From: Turnera subulata
Lineage: Eukaryota > Streptophyta > Magnoliopsida > Malpighiales > Passifloraceae
Direction of reading: 5' to 3'
NCBI GenBank assembly: GCA_028386065.3
Contig: JAKUCV010001510.1
Span: 11,424 to 75,423, forward strand
Length of the DNA: 64,000 nt
Position numbers and translations under genes: made by a program. Below, in pieces: positions 24,314-35,955 of the stretch. Numbering within the stretch: position 1 is the first letter of the stretch; each line of letters starts with the position of its first letter. The notes under the pieces were generated by a model that saw only the letters and a list, made by a program, of their open reading frames with translations, had not been told where the DNA came from and ran no database searches.

Positions 24314-25606
24314 TTATAGAAGGAACATGTAAAACATTAGTAAGAGAAAGGGTTTTAAAAGAGAGGTAATAGAACTAGAGCCAATACCCGCAATCGGCAA
24401 GTGTGCACCATTGCCAACCTGAAGGGAATCACCACCCTGGTAGTCATCGTACTGATAAAACTGGTTAAAATCCGGAGTTACGTGGTGGCTGGCACCAGTA
24501 TCGGGGTACCAAGTTGATGGAACAGAGACAATCGGAGAAGAAGGTCCAGCTTGGACAGAATGGGCACTAGGCTGTGCCGGCGAAGTGCGTTGATAACAGT
24601 GCCAGGCCTCATGGCCATATTTGCCACACAGTTGACAGCGAGGACGCCCAGAATCCGAGCCCCAGTTTTGATTCTGCCCACGTCCGCCATAAGGCTGTCC
24701 TCGGCCACGACCTCCTCGGCCTCCACGGCCTCGACCCCTGTAGCCCCCACCTCGGCCTTTAGGTGGTGGAAACTGCTCTGTGCGCTGAGAAACATGAACA
24801 GAAGGAACAGGTTTTGCAGTAGGGATAGTCACATCAGGTTGATTGACAGAAGAATCAATATTTAGGGCTTTCAAGGGGTCATCATAAATAAACTCGTGAC
24901 TCATCAACAAGCTTTGTAACTCAGAGAAGGTTACTGGTTCAATCCGAGTTTGGAGCGACGAAACAAGTGGTTTATACTCAGTTTTCAGACCTCGAAACAC
25001 ATACACATTAAAATCATTAGGTGCAAGTGGTTTACCAGATGCAGCCATCTCATCTGCAAGACGCTTGGCCCTGTTGAGAAAGCGTAAAACCGATTCATCA
25101 GCACCCTGCTCCAAGCGCTGCAAGGCCATGTGAATTGCCATAACACGTGTATTGTTCGTGGAAGCAAGAGACTCTTCCAGAGCAAGCCAAGCCTCTCCCG
25201 TCGTCTTTTTATTGACCACAATCGAGAAGACTTCCTGAGTGACCGAAGACAGGATGGAACTTAGGAGGAGGCTGTCCTGTTGGACCCATCTCTGATAGTA
25301 GGGATTGGGCTCCGGTAAATCTCCCTCATGAACTGGCTGAATCATCGGTGCTGGGCAAGGATTGGACCCGTCAATATAACCCATAACTCCCAAGCCAACT
25401 AAGAAGGGTTCCATTTGGGCTCTCCAAAACACATAGTTGGTCTCGGTGAGTTTGATTGAGATATGATGATGTGTTTGTGTAAGCGGGTGTGTGGCAAGAT
25501 CTTGTGCAGCTGGTGGTTTCAGAGGTTTGAAGGCACTGGCATTGGTTGAAGTTTCAACCTTGGAAGTGGTGGAGGCGTCAACCTCTTTGGAATCGACTTC
25601 TGCCAT
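24314..25606 (-). pseudogene. Copia gag-protease part (430 codons)
   Basis: Gag-like region (YVFWRAQMEPFLVGLGVMGY, VLRFLNRAKRLADEMAASG), an Arg/Gly-rich stretch, and a CCHC zinc knuckle of form CQLCGKYGHEAWHCYQ. The aspartic protease motif WYPDTGASHHVT (DTGA) follows. The frame ends at 24314 after a frameshift around 24345-24360; the missing continuation is readable in the next frame. The original product would have been a single polyprotein. Confidence 0.9.
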
Positions 25607-25617
25607 TGAAGCTGTTA

Positions 25618-25630
25618 GGCTCCGCTACCA
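25618..25630 (-). other. Primer-binding site (initiator Met tRNA-like)
   Basis: Minus-strand TGGTAGCGGAGCC directly follows the 5' LTR and differs at two positions from the TGGTATCAGAGCC used by most plant Copia elements. The gag start codon lies 12 bases further on. Confidence 0.6.
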
Positions 25631-25875
25631 TAAAGACACAACAGGTTTAGGGTTTGTGAATTGGATACCAAATATGGTACCACTGTGGTGTTGTTATATT
25701 GACATAGACAGTGTTACAGTTTCACGTAAAGACTCAAGGAGATACATGATAGAAATCCTATCTAGGTACATGATAAGAATCCTAACAATATATGATTACT
25801 ACGCTACCTATCAGTATATCAGGTTGTTACAAATGATATGCAGAAGAGATAAGTCCCACATATAGATTATCTCCA
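25631..25875 (-). repeat. 5' LTR of the nested Copia element
   Basis: Near-identical to 21009-21253. On the minus strand the primer-binding site follows directly. Confidence 0.85.
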
Positions 25876-25877
25876 AG

Positions 25878-26937
25878 ATGGATCAATTATGGGTGCAGGT
25901 GATTCATGGGAAGTACTTTCGGGGACTCCCAAAGCTGCCCCTAACCTGGAAGCGCAAACCAGGTTCTAATCTCTGGTATGCTATATTCCATGTGTGGCCC
26001 TTTATGGCACATGAGTGGTTATTGACTAACCAGTTACGAGCGCAGAGGTTAATGACTGAGTAGTACATGCCCGAGATGTGCATCCAAGGTGGAAACCCCT
26101 CTACATGCCATTCGGGACTGTTATTTTGCAAGAGATGTGTGGGTCGCTGCAAGTCAACACCAGCTGGACCCGAACTTCTTTGTTGGTGATATGAAGGACT
26201 GGATTTTGCGTAATCCATCTGCAGGTCAAGACTGGGTAATGGTATTTGTTGTTACTTGCTGGAAAATTTGGTTTTGGAGGAACCAGATGGTCTTTGAACC
26301 GGAGGCAGAATCGGTGTGGACCCCGGGGAGGCTAATCAGGAATACTGCAGTGAGTTTTTTGTACGCTATGAACTCACCACTTGATCGTATGAGAGGGTGG
26401 TCCCTGCATTCCCATCAAGCCCAAAGATGGAAACTTCCACCTGCAGGTGCTTGGAAAGTTAATGTTGCTGCTGTGTGTCTTGATGACAATAATCGTTTTG
26501 GAATTGGAGGTGTTTGCAGGGATGATCACGGTTTTTGGTTATTTGGTTTTGGAGGCTGTGTGACGTCCTGCAGTCGTTTTAAAGCTGCACTTATTGCCAT
26601 ATTGCAGGGTGTGAGCACTTCCAGGCAGAGAGGGGTTGCCCTGTATTCGTGGAGACTAATGCACATGATGTTCTGGAATGACTAAATGATGACATTGTAT
26701 GGGACCATGATCTGGAGCCAATTGTGGCGGAAATCCAGGATTTCACTAAGCATCAGGGTCCTATATATTTTGATTTTGCTTCTGATGATGTAAACAGAAT
26801 CGCCATTAGGTTAGCAGAGTTAAACCCTCCTATTTTTTGCCCAGGGTTTACTTTCTTTCACTCCCCACCTTTTGTAATTAGTAACTTCCTATTGGAGGAG
26901 AGGGGAGATGCTGATGCATCATCAAGTGTATAAGTTG
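25878..26937 (+). pseudogene. LINE ORF2, C-terminal part downstream of the Copia insertion
   Basis: Continues the interrupted LINE. DQLWVQVIHGKYFRG and NLWYAIFHVWPF belong to the region after the reverse transcriptase. HAIRDCYFARDVWVAA is the zinc-binding domain (reverse transcriptase-associated). AWKVNVAAVCLDDNNRFGIGGVC is the RNase H-like tail, where a normal catalytic Asp position is changed. Frames change near 26060 and 26690. The end is followed by the poly-A tail. Confidence 0.8.
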
Positions 26938-27030
26938 TAATGCCTTTGATTTTGAAGTATATAATATACCGATCCCGGTTTCGACCAAAAAAATAAAAAA
27001 AAAATAAAAAATAAAAAGTAATTGAGAAGA

Positions 27031-28129
27031 TTGTATTATACAATATAGATCCATCATAAAGATACCTTTTACTCCGTAAACTAACTTTCGAAGCTCAGTT
27101 TCTAACCCAAGAAGATGTTTCCTCCACTAATAAAACAACATGAAAAGCATATTATATCTTCATTAGAATAAGAATCAAGGCATGTTATTATTTGTTAACT
27201 TTTTAACAAATAAAATAAAAGGAAGGGACCATCAGATCAATTTCATTCTGCCTACTGCCTAACACCCACGAAATCTTGCATAATATGTACCTAAAATCAA
27301 AGAAAAAGAATGATTATGGTATCAAAAAAAAAAAACCCACCAAATCGTTAACCACCAAAGAAGGATAGAAAAACTTACCAAATACTTTTAAAAATATATA
27401 GAGATGAGTGGCCTCCATGTATAACTATCCCATCTCCATATTTCATCCCATTTTTGTCTATTAAGAAAAAATCAAAAGTATAAGAAAAAGAATTGAATGA
27501 GAGATTGAATTAAGCAGAGAAGAACAATTGGAAGATGAGATTTATGGCTTACTAATGATTGGAAGAAGAGATGTATTGAGATTTGAGAAAAATGAGATTT
27601 CATATATGGATCGGGAGTGACCTAGTTGAGAAGAGAGAGAGAAGTGGGGAAGTGGCCACTGTTTCAGATTAGGGTTGAAAAATAAGGGGGTGTGGAAAAA
27701 TTATATATTTATATTAGGGTAAAACATCGGGTAGGTTGTAGTAGTAGGTTCGGTTAGAATGGGTGAAAATTGTCCAACCGTTGCCGACCCGCCTGATTAT
27801 TCAATAGGCGGTTAATGCTCATCGGTTGACGCGGTTGATTTTTGGGTCGGTTCGAGTCGGGTACGGGTCGGGCCATTGGCTTGATCGGATTTTGAACACC
27901 ACTACTCTACTATCGGAATTTGAATAATTTTGATTTTACATTTCGTAATTTGTAAGAAGGGAACTGTCCAGGCGTGCTCCTACGCTAATATTACGCGCTT
28001 TCCAAAAAAAATATATAAATATGACGGTTTTTTTGTGTAAAAGATATTACTTCACAACCACGCAAACCTAAAGTCGCTATAGAAACCTATCTCCACCACC
28101 ACAACCAAATTTGCCGTAGTGAGAAAACC
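27031..28129. other. Intergenic region upstream of the DNAJC17-like gene
   Basis: AT-rich. A GC-richer patch at 27740-27900 carries repeated 'cggttcgggtcggg'-like words, typical of worn transposon ends. The last 100 bases before 28130 are the presumed promoter and leader. No gene is seen. Confidence 0.45.
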
Positions 28130-28792
28130 ATGACTCTTGATCATTACAGAGTCTTAGGGCTACCGTCTGGCGAGGAAGGGGCGATACTAACCGAGAGGGA
28201 GATATCGAGAGCCTACAAACTCAAGGCGTTAGGGTTGCACCCGGACAAGAGGCCCGATGACCCTCATGCCCAGGCAGATTTCCAGAATCTCCGGTCCTCG
28301 TACGAGACCCTCATGGACCCGGTTGCCCGGAGACGGTTCGACGATTCCCTCCGGCGGCTTAAGAAGAAGATGGAAGCAGAGCAGACGCGCAAGTTCATGA
28401 AAAGGCAAGATGGGCTTAAGCGTAGATCCGATGCTTTGTACTCTAACGTGGATGCCAAGCGGAGGAAACAAGAACCAGCCGCCGCAAAAGAAAAGAAAGA
28501 AACCGCCAGGAGCGCTAGTGGAGTTGATCATGATGATGATGATAATCATGAGAAGATCCTTGACGTCTCATGGGAGAAAGAGAAGAAGGATTATAGCGAG
28601 GAGGAGCTGAGAAAGTTCTTCTTCGGGTTTGGTTTTGTTAGAGACGTTTATATGAGTAGGTTCTGTAGTAAGAACAAGAAGTCTGCGACAGTTGTTATGG
28701 TTGCTGCAGATTCTGCTGTCGCTGCTGCAAGAATTGTAGCTGGGAGGCTTTCTAGCCCTCTTCTTGTCTCTCAATATAAGCGGATTGTGTGA
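28130..28792 (+). CDS. DNAJC17-like J-domain and RRM protein (220 residues)
   Basis: J domain from residue 4 (DHYRVLGLPSGEEGA) to about 75, with HPD at 37-39, which stimulates Hsp70 ATPase. A Lys/Arg-rich coiled region (about 80-125) follows, then an Asp/His tract. From VSWEKEKKDYSEEELRKFF to about 210 there is an RRM-like fold region (GFGFVRDVYMSR). J domain, basic coil and RRM in this order define DNAJC17, a nuclear co-chaperone linked to splicing. The ORF is uninterrupted and apparently intronless, slightly short for the family. The start ATG lies in a good context (AAACCATGA). An Asp/Glu-poor C-terminus ends LLVSQYKRIV. Confidence 0.87.
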   Translation: MTLDHYRVLGLPSGEEGAILTEREISRAYKLKALGLHPDKRPDDPHAQADFQNLRSSYETLMDPVARRRFDDSLRRLKKKMEAEQTRKFMKRQDGLKRRSDALYSNVDAKRRKQEPAAAKEKKETARSASGVDHDDDDNHEKILDVSWEKEKKDYSEEELRKFFFGFGFVRDVYMSRFCSKNKKSATVVMVAADSAVAAARIVAGRLSSPLLVSQYKRIV

Positions 28793-30073
28793 AAAAAAAA
28801 TAGTTGTTTTAAATATTACAGAATGAAATCCGTATGCGTTATCACTTAATGTATACAACAAGAAAAAAGACATGGATTGTTTTCTTTACATTCGTGTCTC
28901 CCATAAAGAAGCCCTATATGTAATCCATCACCCTCTGGTCAATTGGTGGAACAGGCTGATGCCTATGCTATTGATCATTCTAGTAACAATTATCATCCAG
29001 ACATGAAAAGTGCCATGCCTTACTTTCCTGGATTGGCTGTAATTGGTGGCATGAAGCTCTCGGTGTTCTTTAGGAACAAAAGCTGAGGGAATTAAAAAAT
29101 AAAATTGAGTCTCCCACAACTATGATAGTACAAATATAGTCAGGATATATATATATAGATATATAGTACGTAGCTTGCTTTCGCTGTTTAAATTGGCAAT
29201 TCTTCGTCCTGGAAATTTTGTTTTGATAAACATGTGATATTCTGTCCGGTGTTGAGGACAATTAATTTGTGATTGGTCTAAAGCCAAGTTTTCCTCCTTG
29301 TTGCTTGCTTTCACTCCCTTATGATGTTTTCCAGTGGAGATCTTTTTTGCAGAATTTAAATTTTGTAATTGATTGATCATTTGACCTGTACGTAGAAACT
29401 AGCTAGAGAATTTCCTTAAATTTAGCTCGGTTAGATTAAGTGATCAATTTCTCAAATGCTTGTCAACTGCTATAATTAACAAGGTTCATAACTCGGTTAT
29501 ATTAAGTGATCAGAGAGAGAAATGGATTGTTTGTCATCTTTGAAGAAATGAATATTTGTTGACCCTTTTGCTGCATGACCAACTACTATTAATTCTGTTG
29601 GTAGTAGTCTAGTAGATTATATTGGATTATGTTCCTTCATATTTTGTTTTGAAGTTTTTAGAGACTATGTGAAGGGTATCTCCTTTCCCAATTCCTGTGT
29701 TAGTTGATCTCTAATATTAAGGGCTTCTCGGACCCGTTTATTCATTGAAAAAAATAAAAATGGACGGTGCATGAGTACGGTGACCATTTTGGGAGTGCAA
29801 AACACCAAATCAGGGTACGTACGTATAAGCTGCACATAAATGAGAATATAATTAAACAGTAAAATACTACCCGGTGTAAATACAAGTTTTCATGACAAGG
29901 GTCATCTGTTTTCAATCATGTAATACCATTTTCCCAAAGAACGATAATAATAACTTTAATTAGTTGTAGTACTTGATATTTCCATTGACACTTCTGTATC
30001 GAGAACGATGATATCTTCCAGTCGTACAGACGTACACTCATTTCTAATATTCTATTACTTTAACAAAACGTCA
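28793..30073. other. Intergenic region
   Basis: AT-rich, with a TA run at 29146-29162. Short phrases here (for example TTCCATTGACACTTC near 29980) recur near 36070 on the other side of the LINE, hinting at local duplication. No gene is seen. Confidence 0.45.
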
Positions 30074-30376
30074 ACAGAAAGAAAGAAAATCAAATCAAAA
30101 GAAATTTTTAAAAGTAGGTTGGTACCGTGGCCCCGAAGTTTTCGGTTTTCTCTGTAGGTTGGCTGCTAGGGTTTTTTTCACGACAGTGCCCGACTCCCAC
30201 GGGAGCGCCGCGATGGCGACGGCAACCACGGCTCAGGGGGGCCTCTAAAGCCGCCAGATCCTCCCAATGCTTTTAGATCTTCTTTCAAAGATAAACTGTT
30301 ACAGTGGCGTACAGGGGTTTCACCTTATCGTGCCAATGATGGGTTCAAACTCGAGGCGAGTGATATTCGGGTTGAG

Positions 30377-31847
30377 ATGAAAGAGGGTGGTCCTTCCTTC
30401 CGATTCTCTGAACGTTTCCGATCACACATCGCCTGCCCATGGGTCTTCTCTGTGATTACCAAGGTCCTTGGGCGGCGCTTTAGTTACCGGGTAATCTGCT
30501 CCAAAGTGGCATCTTTGTGGAAACCCCAAGGTGGCTTCCAAGTGATTGATTTGGCAAACGATTACTACCTCGTTCGATTTGAGAGGAAGGAAGATTACAC
30601 AAGGGCTCTGGCTGAGGGTCCTTGGACAATTCAGGGATCCTACCTTACGGTGCAATCGTGGCAGCTGGGTTTTGATGTGTCGAAGGAACCCACCAAAACG
30701 GTGGTCTGGGTGCAGATACCGATGTTGCCGGTTGAGTGGTATCGTCAGGATATCTTGGGGGCTCTGGCTCAGCAGATAGGAAGACCTATTAGAATCGATA
30801 TCAATACGCTTGAGACAGAAAGGGCTAAATTTGCTCGCCTGGCTATTGAAGTTGAATTCTCTAAACCTCTGTTGGGCAAGGTGGAGATCAAAGGGAGATG
30901 GTTTGAAGTCTGTTATGAAGATATACCTGATCTTTGTTTTCTTTGTGGGATGGTGGGTCATATGGGTTCTCAGTGTCCTTCTGCTCAGACCATCCATCGT
31001 CATGTTGAGCAGCAGCACAAGTCGAGTACGGATCCTGTTGAGGTGAGGGTAGTGAATCAGGTGACTTCAAAAGGGTCCGGTGAGGCTCTCGGGTCGAAGT
31101 TTGGGGCGTGGATGAAGGTGTCACGTCAGGTTCGACCTACTGCTCCTCGCAACTCCGGTAAGGCTGTGGGTGCCACACTTGCAGCAAACCCTTTTGAGCT
31201 TGGATCGGCAATGGCTTTACTGAAGGAGGTAATGCAGGATGCCGCTGATGCACCCTCCTCACCGGTCTCACAATCAGTGCAATCTGTGGTTTTTTAGGCT
31301 CCGGCTATTACTACGGGGTTCAGTGGCGAAGAAGAAGACAGGAGGGGCTAAGAATAGGGGGAAGCAGGTGGGTGACAAAATGGGTGCAACTTCTACTTTG
31401 GGTAAGGATGCGGTGAAGGTATGTGCTACTGATTCTAACCTCAATTTGGACAAATTGAAGCAGTCACTAGTATACCCTAAACGCATGCATGGCCATGCAA
31501 AGCCAGTAGTCATTTCTCCAGGATTGTCTAATAATGGTGATGATATGGATATTCAAGAGGAGCAGGTGGAGGCTGTTCCTTCGGTTTTGAAATGTAAGGT
31601 TCAGTTTTCAAAAGTGGTTCCTACAGCGACTGTGGCCTCCACCGAGGCTGGTATCCCCAAGCAGTTTCGGAAGGCCAACATTCCTTTAATGGATCCCAAT
31701 GCTCCTCATGTTTCATCATTGATGGATGTGAAAACTATGAGGGGTTTGTATTTAGGTGGTAACAAGGTTGGCTTGGCAGAGCATGGATCCCGTCAGGAGG
31801 GGAGTAGTGGTTTAGTAGTGGATTTTCCCCTAGCTTTTAATGGATAG
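30377..31847 (+). pseudogene. LINE ORF1 (DUF4283 / zinc knuckle)
   Basis: The first frame (30377-31297) is long and well preserved: GGFQVIDLANDYYLVRFERK, LAEGPWTIQGSYLTVQSW, VVWVQIPMLPVEWYRQDIL, RIDINTLETERAKFARLAI and a knuckle CFLCGMVGHMGSQC, all four metal ligands present. A stop/frame change near 31290 moves the basic C-terminal region into the second frame (to 31847). The product would be the element's RNA-binding protein. ORF2 starts at 31840, overlapping the last codons by 8 bases. Confidence 0.85.
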
Positions 31848-34800
31848 TCTAAACTATCTATCATGGAATTGTCAAGGTGCCAAGAGTGATCTCTTCTCGA
31901 GCTCCTTTAGAGATATTGTACAACAGCATCGTGTTCATTTAGCAGTTGTTTTAGAACCACGTATTAGCGGTAATACGGCGGACAGGGTTATCCGCACCTT
32001 AGGGTTCCAGGGCTGGGTTAGAGAGGATGCACGTGGTTTTGTTGGGGGGATTTAGATTCTCTGGAGACCTGAGGTACTTGATGTTACAGTGATGTAAACT
32101 TTTGAACAGTTTATTCATGTCCGGGTTTCCCCGCATGGGAGGGTGCCTTTCTTCCTCACTGCGATTTATACTAGTCCATCGGAGAGTAGACAGATGTCTT
32201 TGTGGCCGAGGTTACTATCCATTGGTAAGAGAATGGTGGATCTTTGGGTTTTGATGGGGGACTTTAATTCTTTAGCACATCCAGATGAGACTTAGGGGGT
32301 TGCTCCGGTTAATCTTAACAGGCTTGCCCGGTTTCAGGACTGGATTGAGGAGTGTAGACTTACTGATTTGGGTTTCAAGGGTCCCTGCTTCACCTGGTTT
32401 CGGGGTCTGTTGAGGCGCCGCTTGGATAGAATGTTTGCAAATGATAGCTGGCAAACTAGCTTTGAGGATGCTACAGTCTTCCACCTCCCGAGGGTTAAAT
32501 CGGATCATAGGCCTTTGTTGCTTCTTGAGTCTACTCAGGGTCCTGGTCTGGGGGCTGTCCGCCCTTTCAGGTTTCAGGCAGCGTGGCTGACTCACTCACA
32601 GTTTACCCGTTTGGTTCAGGATTCTTGGCAGTATAGGGGTGTTTTGGTGGATACCATTTCGAACTTTAGGGAGGCAATTCAGATTTGGAATAAGCAGTGT
32701 TTTGGAAATGTTTTTCAGCAGAAGAGACGGTTGCTACAGCGCCTGCGGGGTGTAGAGTTGGCTCTGAACCGGAGGCCTAATCGCTTTCTACGTTCTTTGG
32801 AGGCTAAACTCAGATTTGAGTATGAGCAAACTCTTATTCGAGAAGAATTGATTTGGATGCAAAAATCCGAGTGTAAATGGTTACAGCTTGGTGATCGGAA
32901 CACACACTTTTTTCATTTAATCACCAAGGCGCGTCGGCGAAAGAATCAGATTGAGGCCTTACAGATAGAGACGGGGGAGTGGGTATATGACTCGATGGTT
33001 CTGCAAAGATTGGCAGTGCAATTCTTCTCACAGTTGTACGTCGAGGAGGGGTCTCAGGGTCGGATTCCTTTACCAGGTGGTTTTCTGGATGTTGATAATG
33101 CATTGCTAGCAGATTTGAATGCTGCGGTCACACCCGCTGAGGTCCGGAGGGCTGTTTTTTGATATGGGGGCTATGAAGGCACCGGGGCCAGATGGTTTGC
33201 ATGCTTTGTTTTATCAGAGCCAATGGAGTGTGGTAGCTAATGATATGTTCTCTTTTGTCCGCGATGTCATTTTTGCTCAACGTTTTGATAGGAGGGTTAA
33301 TGATACGCTTCTTGTACTTATCCCAAAGGTGGACCATCCTTCCCATGTTTCACAATTTAGGCCAATAAGTCTTTGTAATGTGGCCTATAAGGTCATTACG
33401 AAGGTGTTAGCCTCTCGTTTCAAACGAGTGATGGATCCTTTAGTGGGGCTTCACTTGGTACATTCTATGAAGAGTCGAGCTAGTGGTTCTGGTTTCATGG
33501 CTTTAAAGATTGATCTGGAGAAAGCTTATGATAGAATTCGGTGGAGCTTTGTTGAAGAGACTTTATTGTTGGCTCGTGTGCCTGCACCTATTGTTAGGGT
33601 GATTATGGAATGTATCTCTTCTGTTCGGATGAGGATTCTTTGGAATGGGAGTCCAACTGAGGTCTTTTGTCCTTCCCATGGTATTCGACAAGGTGATCCT
33701 TTGTCCCCCTACTTATTTGTCCTATGTATGGAGCGCCTAGGAAAAATTATTTCTATCAGAGTGGAGGAGGGTCGTTGGAGGCCTATTATGCTCGGACGGG
33801 ATGGTCCACCATTGTCCCATCTTTTCTTTACGAATGATTTATTGTTATTTGGGAAGGCCACTATTCAGCAGGCTGAGTGTATGATGGAGTGTCTGGAGTT
33901 ATTTTGTGCTGCCTCGGGGCAGAAAGTTAGTCATCCAAAGTCGAAACTCTTCTACTCTAAGAATGTCTCTGAGGATTTGGGTTCTCAGCTGAGTAGTGTT
34001 TGTGGGATTCCATTGACAACGAATCTAGGGAAGTATTTGGGGGTTCCCTTGTTGCATGATCGGGTTACAGGCCTCACTTATCAGGAAATATTGACTAAAG
34101 CCTCTCGCCGTTTGAGCGGCTGGAAGGTGAGGTCTCTTTCCTTAGCTGGTCGTATTACTTTGGTGAAGTCGGTGCTTATGTCCTTGCCTGCTTTTACTAT
34201 GCAGACTACGAGGTTGTCAAAGGGGTTATGTTAAAAGTTGGATGCCCAGTGTCGCCAATTTATTTTGGGGAGCTCCGCTGAATGTCGGAAAGTCCATTTG
34301 GTTAACTGGGAGACAATTACACAACCAAAGGAGTCGGGGGGACTTAGGATCCGTCCAGCGAGTGTCATGAATGATTGTTTCATGCTGAAGTTAGCCTGGG
34401 GTATCCTCACAGCTCAGGATGCTTTATGGGTGCGGACTTTGTGTTCAAAGTATAGTGTTACTTTGTCTCCCGTACCTAGTTTATTACCTAGAGGGCATGC
34501 CTCCCCGTTATGACGGGGCATTTGTGATCAGTGGCCAGCTTTATTGAGAGGGATTTCTTGGACCCTGGGCAATGGGAGGGCGGCCCGTTTTTGGGAGGAG
34601 TGGGTGTTCTCTCTACGGTGGTCACTGCTCCGCTTCCTGTGGAGCTGGAGGGAAGGGTAGTGGCTGATTTTGTAGACCCTATGGGTCAATGGAGGTGGGA
34701 GTTAATATTGCCATTCCTCCCTAAGGCAGTTTGTCTGCAGATTGCGTTAGTTTCCCCTTCTTTGGAGGATGCGCTCCCGGATGTTCTGGTTTGGGGAGGG

Positions 34801-35880
34801 ACATCTAGTGGGTCTTTCACTGTGGCGTCGGCATATTCTTTACTTCAATCGAGTGAGTGGGATGATGAGGAGATGGTGTGGAAGAGGGTTTGGAAGGTGA
34901 AAGCTCCGCAGAGAGTGCGATCCCATTTATGGCTGGTTCTCCATGAGCGTCTACTTGCCAATGTTGAACGTTCTCGGTGTCATTTAACAGCGTCATCGCT
35001 GTGTCCTCGGTGTAGCAGGCAGTCGGAAACTTTGCTCCATGCTTTGAGAGATTGCCCGGTGATTCAAAATATGTGGTTGCATCTAATTGCACCGAGCTCA
35101 TGGGGGTTGAGCTTCTCTTTGGATCTTTCTCGATGGTGTATGAGTAATCTTATGAAACGTTTCTCCTCTGCTAACTCATCGATGCCATGGGATGTACTTT
35201 TTGCAGTGGCTCTCCATGTTTTATGGCTTGATAGGAACTCGGTGGTGTTTGATGGCGCGTCATCTTCTTCCATGGTCTTGCTCCACCGAGTTGTGAGTCG
35301 GTCTCAAGAGTTGCAGGTGGCCTCTTTGGTCTTTGATAGGGGTGGAGCATACTCTGGCCTACGAACGGAGGTTAGTGTGGCGTGGTCTCTGCCGGAGCGG
35401 GGTTGGGTAAAGCTGAACTCTGATGGAGCACGATCAGTTATAGGGAGAGCTAGTGCATGCGGTGTGATGAGGGACCCTGCTGGTCGCTGGTTGTTAGGCT
35501 TTGGTGCTTCACTGGGTTCATGTTCGGTATTGTATGCAGAGTGCTAGGCAATAATGGTTGGGGTGGAAGTTGCTTGGAGTCATGGCTATCGGAGAGTGAC
35601 TGTTGAAACTGATTCTTTTACTCTTGTATCACATTTCAGGAATGGCACACTTGTGTCGGATTTGGCTGTGGGTCTTCTTCACTATGTGTGAACTCTGTTG
35701 CAGAGGGACTGGGAGGTCTCCTTTAGTTTTGTGCTATGGGAAGCTAATCAGGCTGCCGATTCATTGGCAAGGACCGCGCTTTCCTGACCTTTTGGTATGG
35801 TTATCCTGTCGGAGCCACCTGATTATATTGTGCATTTGCTTTCCAGTGATGTTTCGGGGTTTAGTGCCCCTCGCTTTTCT
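31840..35880 (+). pseudogene. LINE ORF2 (endonuclease, reverse transcriptase, RNase H)
   Basis: Endonuclease from LSWNCQGAKSD (31850s) through LMGDFNSLA to SDHRPLLLLE (32500). It contains stops near 32053, 32096 and 32293. Reverse transcriptase from PGPDGLHALFYQSQW (33185) through MALKIDLEKAYDRIRW, with a frame change at 33120-33162 and a short in-frame loss near 33450-33470 where the conserved 'QSSF-GR' region should be. The catalytic motif reads FFTNDLLLF (ACG AAT at 33830-33835), so Ala-Asp has become Thr-Asn. Zinc-binding tail at 34990-35090, RNase H (WVKLNSDGARS, VTVETDSFTLVSHF) at 35400-35760 with a stop at 35545. Confidence 0.85.
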
Positions 35881-35955
35881 CTTCCTGAACTACGTTAAAG
35901 TAATATAGGGCTTGGCCCTCCTTTTCAAAAAAAAAAAACACAGAAAGAAAGAAAA

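Larger units (their letters stand above)
21009..25875 (-). mobile_element. Copia LTR retrotransposon nested in the LINE (antisense)
   Basis: Two 245-base direct repeats, 21009-21253 and 25631-25875, differ at a single base by eye (T versus C near 21190/25801). Internal order on the minus strand is gag, protease, integrase, reverse transcriptase, RNase H, the Copia order. The primer site 25618-25630 (minus strand TGGTAGCGGAGCC) is close to the initiator-Met site, and a purine tract (minus strand GCGGGGGG) adjoins the other LTR. Short LTRs and a length of 4.9 kb fit Ale/Retrofit-like Copia elements; the lineage is tentative. The candidate target duplication is only 4 bases (AGAT). Two lesions disable it. 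Confidence 0.93.
16421..27030 (+). mobile_element. Long LINE (L1-type) with 18-bp target-site duplications, split by a Copia element
   Basis: The 18-base direct repeat AAAAAGTAATTGAGAAGA lies at 16421-16438 and 27013-27030. The LINE body runs 16439-27012 and ends in an A-rich tail from about 26987. Without the nested Copia element it is about 5.7 kb, close to full length for a plant L1. Order: 5' leader, ORF1 (DUF4283 plus zinc knuckle), endonuclease, reverse transcriptase, [Copia 21009-25875], zinc-binding tail, RNase H-like tail. Several stops and frameshifts make it inactive. Confidence 0.9.
30074..35955 (+). mobile_element. Second long LINE (L1-type) with 16-bp target-site duplications
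   Basis: The 16-base direct repeat ACAGAAAGAAAGAAAA lies at 30074-30089 and 35940-35955 (low complexity, but both copies abut the element and its poly-A at 35927-35938). The body of 5.85 kb is near full length, with ORF1 and ORF2 in normal order. It is a different copy from the LINE at 16421-27030, with the same domains but diverged sequence. It carries many stops and a mutated polymerase site. Confidence 0.88.

Noticed and set aside
30422..31018. 198-codon minus-strand ORF
   Set aside because: Shadow of LINE ORF1 on the plus strand.
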